Assembly: GCA_019746155.1 (NCBI GenBank)
Contig: JAIESJ010000313.1
Coordinates: 1 to 6,382, forward strand
Direction of reading: 5' to 3'
Origin: Burkholderiales bacterium
GTDB taxonomy: Bacteria; Pseudomonadota; Gammaproteobacteria; Burkholderiales; SG8-41
Length of the DNA: 6,382 bases
This document shows, in pieces, positions 1 through 4,585 of the stretch; position 1 is the first letter of the stretch, and every line of letters starts with the position of its first letter. Below the pieces are notes generated by a model that was given only the letters and a program-made list of their open reading frames with translations, was not told the origin of the DNA and made no database searches. Position numbers and translations under genes: made by a program.

Positions 1-1
1 A

Positions 2-433
2 AGCTCGCCGCTGCGCCGTTACGTCGACCTCGTCAATCAGCGCCAGTTGATCGCGCTGATGCGCGGAGAAACACCGCATTACCGTTCGAACAGCGAGGCG
101 CTGCTCTCCGCGCTGCGCGATTTCGAGATCACTTACGAGGCCTATGCCGAATTCCAGCGCGCCATGGAGCGCTACTGGTGCCTGCGCTGGCTGCTCCAGG
201 AGAAGGTCGGCGTGGTGACGGCCAGCGTGCTGCGCGACAATCTGGTGCGTTTCGACGAACTGCCGCTGGTCACCCGGGTGCCTTCATTGCCGGCGCTGGA
301 GAGCGGTGCCCGTGTCGAACTTGCCGTGACGGGCATCGATTTGCTCGAACTCGCGTTCCATTGTGAATTCCAGAAACAGCTGGAGACGCTCCAGGAGTTT
401 GTCGGACTTGGCCCCGACAAACTCCTGAAATGA
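2..433 (+). CDS. RNB-domain exoribonuclease (RNase II/R family), C-terminal part only
   Basis: This is the 3' end of a gene that starts before the window; 143 residues are visible, read in frame from base 2. The first residues, SSPLRRYVDLVNQRQL, match the end of the RNase II family signature (S-P-L-R-R-Y-x-D-x3-Q), which closes the RNB catalytic domain. Enzymes of this family degrade single-stranded RNA processively from the 3' end in the cytoplasm, using Mg2+ held by aspartates that lie upstream of this fragment. The remaining ~120 residues form a helical stretch followed by a short beta-rich tail, where a degenerate S1-like domain usually sits. No clear S1 motif is visible, so I do not choose between RNase II and RNase R. 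The last 12 or so codons coincide with a perfect inverted repeat (393-426), so the extreme C-terminus may be repeat-derived. tonB follows after 173 bases. Confidence 0.9.
   Translation, partial: SSPLRRYVDLVNQRQLIALMRGETPHYRSNSEALLSALRDFEITYEAYAEFQRAMERYWCLRWLLQEKVGVVTASVLRDNLVRFDELPLVTRVPSLPALESGARVELAVTGIDLLELAFHCEFQKQLETLQEFVGLGPDKLLK
393..426. repeat. 34-base hairpin repeat, copy A, inside the 3' end of the ribonuclease gene
   Basis: A perfect 13-base inverted repeat (AGGAGTTTGTCGG at 393-405, its complement at 414-426) encloses an 8-base loop. It is read through as codons, giving the peptide QEFVGLGPDKLL just before the stop at 431-433. A second element of the same length and outline lies at 3498-3531. 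The two share 23 of 34 positions, and two of the stem differences are compensatory. This points to a dispersed REP-like hairpin family. No T-run follows on the + strand, so it is not a standard intrinsic terminator, although it could stall RNA 3' ends. Confidence 0.7.
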
Positions 434-465
434 AAAAAACCAAAGAACGAGGCGAAAGGAACGCC

Positions 466-525
466 ATGCCAGTGACATTTGATCCGGTTAGCGCAAGGGT
501 TCGACATGTCATGTTTCTTTATTAA
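466..525 (+). CDS. Possible 19-residue small ORF between the ribonuclease gene and tonB
   Basis: An ATG at 466 opens a 19-codon frame (MPVTFDPVSARVRHVMFLY) ending in TAA at 523-525. A purine-rich stretch (AAGGAA, 456-461) lies 4 bases upstream and could act as a ribosome-binding site. Nothing in the peptide identifies a function: it has no membrane segment and no cysteines. Frames this short arise often by chance, so this is only a candidate. The rest of the 434-606 gap holds an A-rich stretch just after the ribonuclease stop and a TAGAAT (593-598) that resembles a -10 box. That box has no convincing -35 partner and lies very close to the tonB start. Confidence 0.2.
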   Translation: MPVTFDPVSARVRHVMFLY

Positions 526-606
526 GCAGCCTGTCGCCGTAGCGTCGATCAATGGCGATCCGTTATTTCTATGCAGGGCTTTTGCCGTTAGGTAGAATGA
601 GGCTCC

Positions 607-1617
607 ATGGGATTGCTACCGGCCGGAAAAGTTGTGCCGCTGAAGCGGCGCGGACGCCATGCGCGGCACGCGCCGTGGCGCGGCGCGGTTGCCGAGCTCG
701 ATGCGCGCGTAGCCGACCTTGAGCGGCGTTTTACCGCGCTCGACCGGCGTTACGCGGCGCTGGACGTATCGTCGCGCATGCAGGTGGCGGTGCTGCTTTC
801 GCTCCTGGTTCACGCCATCGTCATATTCGGCGTCACGTTCAAGATGCCGGATTTTTCAAAGTTCAGCAATCTCGCCCAACCGCTGGAAGTCGTGCTGGTC
901 AATACCCAATCCACCGCCCGGCCGCCCAGTGCCGATGCGCTCGCTCAGCACAACCTCGACGGCGGCGGCAACACCGACGCGGATCGCCGCGCCAGAAGTC
1001 CGCTGCCAGTGACGCACCAGGACAAGCAGGCAGCCGAACTCACCATGGCGGCAAAGCGTGTCGAGCAGCTGGAACGTGAGGCGCGGCAATTGATGACCCA
1101 GTCCAGGTCGCAGGCCAAAGTCGCATCCGCGCCCTCCCGGCCTCAGCCGCAGACCGAGACGCATGCCCCGCCGAACGCCGCGGACCTGATGCAGCGCGGC
1201 CTCGAAATTGCGCGGCTCGAAGCCCAGATCGGCAAGAACTGGGATGATAATCAGAAACGGCCGCGGCGTCGGTTTATCGGCGCGCGTACCCAGGAATTCC
1301 GCTTCGCGCGCTATATCGAGGACTGGCGCCTCAAAATCGAGCGCGTCGGCGAACTGAACTATCCGCAGGCCGCGCGCGATCAGAAAATCTACGGCAGCCT
1401 GGTGGTCACGGTGTCGATCAAGGCCGACGGTGCGCTCGAGAAAATCGAGATCAACCGATCTTCGGGCCAGAAGATCCTCGACGAGGCTGCGCTCCGTATC
1501 GTCAGGCTGGCGGCGCCGTTCGCGCCGTTCGCCGACGACATCGCCAGGGACACGGACATCCTCAGTATCACCCGGACATGGACTTTTACCCGCTCCGACC
1601 GTCTCCTCGCCGAATAG
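607..1617 (+). CDS. tonB: TonB-family energy transducer
   Basis: A 336-residue protein that would span the periplasm and pass proton-motive energy from ExbB/ExbD to outer-membrane TonB-dependent receptors for iron complexes, cobalamin or similar ligands. One membrane segment (about 58-78) contains S65-x3-H69, the Ser/His pair that TonB needs to couple with ExbB/ExbD. Next come a predicted coiled coil (about 144-166), a short Pro-rich linker (about 174-192) and a TonB C-terminal domain (about 236-330) with a typical YPxxAR...GxLVVTVSI pattern and a final aromatic strand (TRTWTF). The 57 residues before the membrane segment are longer than usual: an Arg-rich stretch and a short leucine heptad coiled coil (about 27-52). 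I chose ATG 607 because GAGG sits at 599-602, but spacing is short and a later start is possible; ATG 778 would begin right at the membrane segment. No exbB or exbD is in the window. Confidence 0.88.
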   Translation: MGLLPAGKVVPLKRRGRHARHAPWRGAVAELDARVADLERRFTALDRRYAALDVSSRMQVAVLLSLLVHAIVIFGVTFKMPDFSKFSNLAQPLEVVLVNTQSTARPPSADALAQHNLDGGGNTDADRRARSPLPVTHQDKQAAELTMAAKRVEQLEREARQLMTQSRSQAKVASAPSRPQPQTETHAPPNAADLMQRGLEIARLEAQIGKNWDDNQKRPRRRFIGARTQEFRFARYIEDWRLKIERVGELNYPQAARDQKIYGSLVVTVSIKADGALEKIEINRSSGQKILDEAALRIVRLAAPFAPFADDIARDTDILSITRTWTFTRSDRLLAE

Positions 1618-1627
1618 CTACAGGTTC

Positions 1628-1708
1628 CGGGTCTGAAGTTTAAAGTCTAAAGTTTGATTTCGCGGTTAAAGCGGAGTTTCGAACTTTAGACCTTAGACTT
1701 GAAACTTC
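1628..1708. repeat. Inverted array of 7-base units between tonB and aroE (AAGTYT type)
   Basis: The left arm (1635-1655) is three tandem 7-base units close to RAAGTYT, with a weaker unit at 1628-1634. The right arm (1681-1708) holds four units of the same kind in the opposite orientation. Read on the - strand, the right arm starts GAAGTTT CAAGTCT against GAAGTTT AAAGTCT on the left, so the arms could pair into a long imperfect stem with one extra heptad on the right. About 25 bases form the loop. The element fills most of the 99-base gap and probably ends or attenuates tonB transcription, but no T-run follows it. The right arm contains a TTG (1699) in frame with aroE, which is therefore an unlikely start codon. 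Confidence 0.75.
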
Positions 1709-1716
1709 CAACGAAA

Positions 1717-2541
1717 ATGTCGGATAAATACGCGGTAATCGGCAATCCGGTCGCGCACAGCAGCTCGCCGCTGATACACGCCGAATTTGCGCGTCAGACC
1801 GGCCAAGATATTTCCTATGCCACGATACTGGCGCCGCTCGACGGTTTCCGCGAAGCGGTATTCGCGTTTCGCGACGGCGGCGGCAAAGGCCTTAACATCA
1901 CCTTGCCGTTCAAGCACGAGGCATGGCAGCTGGTGAACCGGCACGCTGGCTATGCATTGGCGGCGGGCGCGGTGAACACCATCGAGTTCGCAAACGGGTG
2001 GATGACGGGCCACAACACTGACGGCATCGGGCTGGTGCGCGATCTTCAGGACAATCTGAAGCGTTCGATCCGTGGTGCGCGGGTTTTGCTGATGGGTGCG
2101 GGCGGCGCGGTTTACGGCGTGATGGAGCCATTGCTGCGCGAACAACCCGAGCAGGTCGTCGTCGCCAACCGTACGCCCGGCAAGGCCGTCGGCCTGGTCG
2201 GCCGTTTCGAGAAATTTCAGAGCCTCGCGATGCGCGGGATCATGGCATGCTCCTATGAGAATCTCGGCAGGTCGGGGTTTGATCTGGTGATCAATGGTAC
2301 GTCGGCAGGCCTGAGCGACCAAATGCCCTCGTTGCCGGACACTGTTTTCACGCCCGGCGCGCTTGCCTACGACATGATGTATGGCAAGACGACGCCGTTC
2401 TTGCGTTTTGCGCGCGAGCACGGCGCACACATCGCCGATGGCACCGGCATGCTGGTCGAGCAGGCTGCCGAGTCCTTTTTCATTTGGCGTGGAATACGGC
2501 CGCAGACCGCGCCGGTGATTGAAATGCTCAGAAAAGCGTGA
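1717..2541 (+). CDS. aroE: Shikimate dehydrogenase (NADP+)
   Basis: AroE reduces 3-dehydroshikimate to shikimate with NADPH, step four of the shikimate pathway to chorismate and the aromatic amino acids; it is cytosolic. The 274-residue length is normal for the family. The substrate domain shows the shikimate-binding serines S15 and S17 (HSSSPLIH), the NITLPFK loop with catalytic K66, and N100/D102 in GHNTDG, D102 being the catalytic partner. The dinucleotide domain has GAGGAVYGV (127-135) and then NRT (151-153), the mark of NADP preference. The chain closes with INGTSAGL (192-199), AYDMMYG (217-223) and GMLVEQAAESF (244-254), including the conserved Gln. I chose ATG 1717 because MSDKYAVIGNP is the usual family start and the upstream TTG at 1699 lies in a repeat. 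There is no good Shine-Dalgarno sequence. The TGA stop (2539-2541) falls inside the first unit of the downstream heptad array. Confidence 0.97.
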   Translation: MSDKYAVIGNPVAHSSSPLIHAEFARQTGQDISYATILAPLDGFREAVFAFRDGGGKGLNITLPFKHEAWQLVNRHAGYALAAGAVNTIEFANGWMTGHNTDGIGLVRDLQDNLKRSIRGARVLLMGAGGAVYGVMEPLLREQPEQVVVANRTPGKAVGLVGRFEKFQSLAMRGIMACSYENLGRSGFDLVINGTSAGLSDQMPSLPDTVFTPGALAYDMMYGKTTPFLRFAREHGAHIADGTGMLVEQAAESFFIWRGIRPQTAPVIEMLRKA

Positions 2542-2608
2542 ATAGTGAATCGTAAATGGTAAATCGTAAAAGCCGCCACACTTTGACCGTTCACTATTCA
2601 CTATTCAT
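2538..2608. repeat. Inverted array of 7-base units downstream of aroE (GTRAATN type)
   Basis: The left arm (2538-2572) is five tandem heptads close to GTRAATN, starting GTGAATA GTGAATC. After an 8-base spacer, the right arm (2581-2608) has four heptads of the same type in reverse orientation. The outer 13 bases of the left arm match the complement of the right-arm end at 12 of 13 positions. The first unit includes the aroE stop codon. The design is the same as in the element before aroE, but the unit sequence differs. An isolated match to GTGAATCGT in reverse orientation (2661-2669) lies beyond the next hairpin. Confidence 0.75.
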
Positions 2609-2620
2609 TCTTTTCAATAC

Positions 2621-2660
2621 ACCCCTCAAGGAGGTGCTGAAAATAGCCCCCTTGAGGGGT
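2621..2660. repeat. 40-base hairpin upstream of mtgA, possible terminator or REP-like element
   Basis: An 11-base perfect inverted repeat (ACCCCTCAAGG at 2621-2631, complement at 2650-2660) encloses an 18-base interior that can extend the stem through a short GCT/AGC pairing. No T-run follows, so a standard intrinsic terminator is not supported. The left side contains AAGGAGGTG (2628-2636), a near-ideal Shine-Dalgarno match, but it is 38 bases from the mtgA start and partly inside the stem. The hairpin ends 14 bases before the mtgA ATG, so it could affect mtgA translation or mark the boundary with aroE. Confidence 0.6.
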
Positions 2661-2674
2661 ACGATTCACGCCCT

Positions 2675-3370
2675 ATGAGATTCCTTTTGCGCTGGACCTG
2701 GCGCTCGGCGCTACTGGTATTGATCGGGGTGGTGCTGATCCAGTTCTGGTTCGTGGCGCATATCTGGTATTGGACCGATCACAATCCGGAGACGACGGCG
2801 TTCATGGAAAGCCGGCTCGCGAAGCTGCGCGAAAAAAACCAGCAGGCGGCGCTCAGTCACCAGTGGCTGCCGTACGGCCGCATCTCGGTCCATCTCAAAC
2901 GCGCCATCATTGCCGCCGAAGACGCCAAGTTTCTCGATCACGAGGGCTTCGACTGGGAGGCGATACAGAAGGCGTATGAAAAGAATCTGAAGAAAGGCAA
3001 GGTGGTCGCGGGCGGCTCCACCATCAGCCAGCAGCTCGCCAAGAACCTGTTCCTGTCGGGCGAGCGCACCTGGTGGCGCAAGGCCCAGGAAGCGGCGATC
3101 ACGGTGATGATCGAAACCATCCTGAGCAAGCGCCGCATTCTCGAGATCTACCTCAACGTTATCGAATGGGGCGAAGGCATTTTCGGTGCGGAGGCGGCGG
3201 CGCGCTATCACTTCGGCGTGACGGCGGCGGCACTCGGGCCGGAGCAGGCAGCGCGTCTGGCGGCGATGGTGCCGAGCCCGCGCCGTTACGTTCCGGGCCG
3301 CGAGACCGCCTATCTGCAGCGGCGCACCGAAATCATTCTGGCACGCATGAATGCGGCGCAGATGCCGTGA
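2675..3370 (+). CDS. mtgA: Monofunctional peptidoglycan glycosyltransferase
   Basis: MtgA polymerises lipid II into glycan strands at the outer face of the inner membrane. It is a GT51 enzyme without the transpeptidase domain of class A penicillin-binding proteins. The 231 residues match the usual family length. An N-terminal signal anchor (about 11-33) follows a basic start (MRFLLRWTWR). The GT51 motifs come in order: AIIAAEDAKFLDHEGFD with catalytic E82; GGSTISQQLAKNLFL (113-127); RKAQEAAITVMIE with the second essential glutamate, E139; and KRRILEIYLNVIEWGEGIFGAE (152-173). The Ala-rich end with VPSPRRY (199-205) is also typical. ATG 2675 is the only reasonable start, since no in-frame start codon is seen in the ~70 bases upstream. 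No Shine-Dalgarno sequence lies at normal distance. The gene converges on korB. Confidence 0.97.
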   Translation: MRFLLRWTWRSALLVLIGVVLIQFWFVAHIWYWTDHNPETTAFMESRLAKLREKNQQAALSHQWLPYGRISVHLKRAIIAAEDAKFLDHEGFDWEAIQKAYEKNLKKGKVVAGGSTISQQLAKNLFLSGERTWWRKAQEAAITVMIETILSKRRILEIYLNVIEWGEGIFGAEAAARYHFGVTAAALGPEQAARLAAMVPSPRRYVPGRETAYLQRRTEIILARMNAAQMP

Positions 3371-3455
3371 TGTTGCGGCACGCGCCTGCCCGCGCCTGCG
3401 TGCGATCCACGCTGCAGCCGGATCATTGCACAGCGCCCGGTGTGCGGCGGCAGTC

Positions 3456-3475
3456 ATCCGCGTTTATCTGCGGTT
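3456..3475. repeat. Two degenerate 10-base units after mtgA
   Basis: ATCCGCGTTT (3456-3465) is followed directly by ATCTGCGGTT (3466-3475); 8 of 10 positions agree. It resembles, from memory, tandem ATCTGCGTTC-type intergenic repeats seen in many bacterial genomes. With only two units it could be chance. Apart from this, the gap between mtgA and the korB-end hairpin (3371-3497) shows no gene or RNA that I recognise. Confidence 0.3.
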
Positions 3476-3497
3476 CCTTCCGGGGCGGTTTTGCCTG

Positions 3498-3531
3498 AGG
3501 AGCCTGTCGGACCCCAGTCCGGCAGGCTCCT
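3498..3531. terminator. 34-base hairpin repeat, copy B, between convergent mtgA and korB; possible bidirectional terminator
   Basis: A 14-base stem (AGGAGCCTGTCGGA at 3498-3511; partner at 3518-3531) closes a 6-base loop, fully paired if one T-G wobble is allowed. It lies between two convergent genes, and its outer AG forms part of the korB TAG stop. Position and strength suit a two-way transcription end or an RNA 3'-end barrier. Neither strand has a T-run after the stem, so Rho-independent action is uncertain. It belongs to the same hairpin family as 393-426. Confidence 0.6.
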
Positions 3532-4585
3532 AGCGCAGGCTGGCGTTGATGCGTTCGAGCGCGGCCGAGCCCGGGCACAATTCACGCACGCCGAGCTGGT
3601 TGAGCGGTGTCTCGACGGTATTGAGATGCTCGTGCAGGTCGCTGGAGTGGGGATCGACGTACAGGAGCCCCGTCACGACTTCGCCCGCGGCGGCGTGCTG
3701 CTGCAGATAGTTCATCGCCTTGATGCGGTCGGTCGGATCGTAATCGGCGGCGAGTTTTCTCAGCCGCAGCACCGAGCCGTCGTGCTGCACCACGTCGACC
3801 ACCTCTCCCGGCGCATAGTCGGCGGTAATCGCTTCTTTGCCTTCGATGAAATCGAGCCGGTTGACGGTTTCGTTGTGCTGGCGCACGTACTCGTAGCTCT
3901 TGGTCGAGCCGGCATGGTTGTTGAACGCGATGCACGGTGAGATGACATCGATGAATGCCGCACCCTGGTGCTCGATTGCACCCTTGATGAGCGGCACGAG
4001 CTGTTGCTTGTCGCCCGAGAAGCTGCGCGCGACAAAGGTCGCGCCGAGCAGCAGCGCCATGCCGATCATGTCGAGTGGCTGGTCCGTGTTGACGACGCCG
4101 CGCTTGGACTTCGAGCCCTTGTCGGCGGTGGCCGAGAACTGACCTTTGGTCAGACCATAAACACCATTGTTTTCAACAATATATATCATATTCACGCCAC
4201 GGCGTATGCTGTGTGCAAACTGGCCGAACCCGATCGAGGCCGAGTCGCCGTCGCCAGAGACGCCGAGATAGAGCAGGTCGCGGTTGGCGAGGTTGGCGCC
4301 GGTCAGCACCGAGGGCATGCGCCCGTGCACGCTGTTAAAGCCGTGCGAGTTGCCGAGGAAGTAGTCCGGCGTTTTCGACGAGCAGCCGATGCCGGAGAGC
4401 TTGGCCACGCGGTGCGGCTGGATGTCGAGCTCCCAGCAGGCCTGGATGATCGCCGCGGAGATCGAATCGTGGCCGCAGCCGGCGCACAGCGTCGAGATTT
4501 TGCCTTCGTAGTCGCGGCGCGTATAGCCGACTTTGTTCCGGGCGAGCGTCGGATGATGGAGGCGGGGTTTGGCAAGATAAGTCAT
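3530..4585 (-). CDS. korB: 2-oxoacid:acceptor oxidoreductase, beta subunit (2-oxoglutarate type likely)
   Basis: This 351-residue subunit carries thiamine diphosphate (TPP) and a [4Fe-4S] cluster. With KorA it catalyses CoA-dependent oxidative decarboxylation of a 2-oxoacid to an acyl-CoA, passing electrons to ferredoxin or a similar carrier; the reaction can be reversible. Four cysteines fit the cluster pattern: C34 and C37 (CAGCGH), C68 (GIGCSSK) and C218 (ISPCIAFNN). The TPP/Mg site is GDGD (111-114) with NN (139-140), then VYGLTKGQFSATADKGSKSKRG. K71 and L145 fall at the spacings of Lys49 and Leu123 of the Sulfolobus enzyme, residues tied to substrate choice. This favours 2-oxoglutarate, but other 2-oxoacids are not excluded. 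ATG 4585 overlaps the korA stop (ATGA) and has AAGAGGG upstream; a frame open to 4777 reads unlike the family. No separate ferredoxin-like delta subunit is seen. Confidence 0.94.
   Translation of the reverse strand: MTYLAKPRLHHPTLARNKVGYTRRDYEGKISTLCAGCGHDSISAAIIQACWELDIQPHRVAKLSGIGCSSKTPDYFLGNSHGFNSVHGRMPSVLTGANLANRDLLYLGVSGDGDSASIGFGQFAHSIRRGVNMIYIVENNGVYGLTKGQFSATADKGSKSKRGVVNTDQPLDMIGMALLLGATFVARSFSGDKQQLVPLIKGAIEHQGAAFIDVISPCIAFNNHAGSTKSYEYVRQHNETVNRLDFIEGKEAITADYAPGEVVDVVQHDGSVLRLRKLAADYDPTDRIKAMNYLQQHAAAGEVVTGLLYVDPHSSDLHEHLNTVETPLNQLGVRELCPGSAALERINASLR

Noticed and set aside
593..598. TAGAAT as a -10 box for tonB
   Set aside because: No credible -35 element at 16-18 bases upstream, and the implied transcript would start almost at the ATG. 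It is mentioned only as a weak possibility.
1699..1716. TTG at 1699 as the aroE start
   Set aside because: It lies inside the heptad repeat arm, and the conserved protein begins at MSDKYAVIGNP from ATG 1717.
1693..2601. A 302-codon frame on the - strand opposite aroE
   Set aside because: Composition is typical of an antisense shadow in GC-rich DNA, no motif is recognisable, it runs into the repeats on both sides, and aroE is unambiguous.
2634..2678. Leader peptide overlapping the mtgA start (frame from GTG 2634 to TGA 2676-2678)
   Set aside because: The GTG is part of the Shine-Dalgarno-like stretch itself, so nothing would position a ribosome on it. The frame lies mostly in the hairpin.
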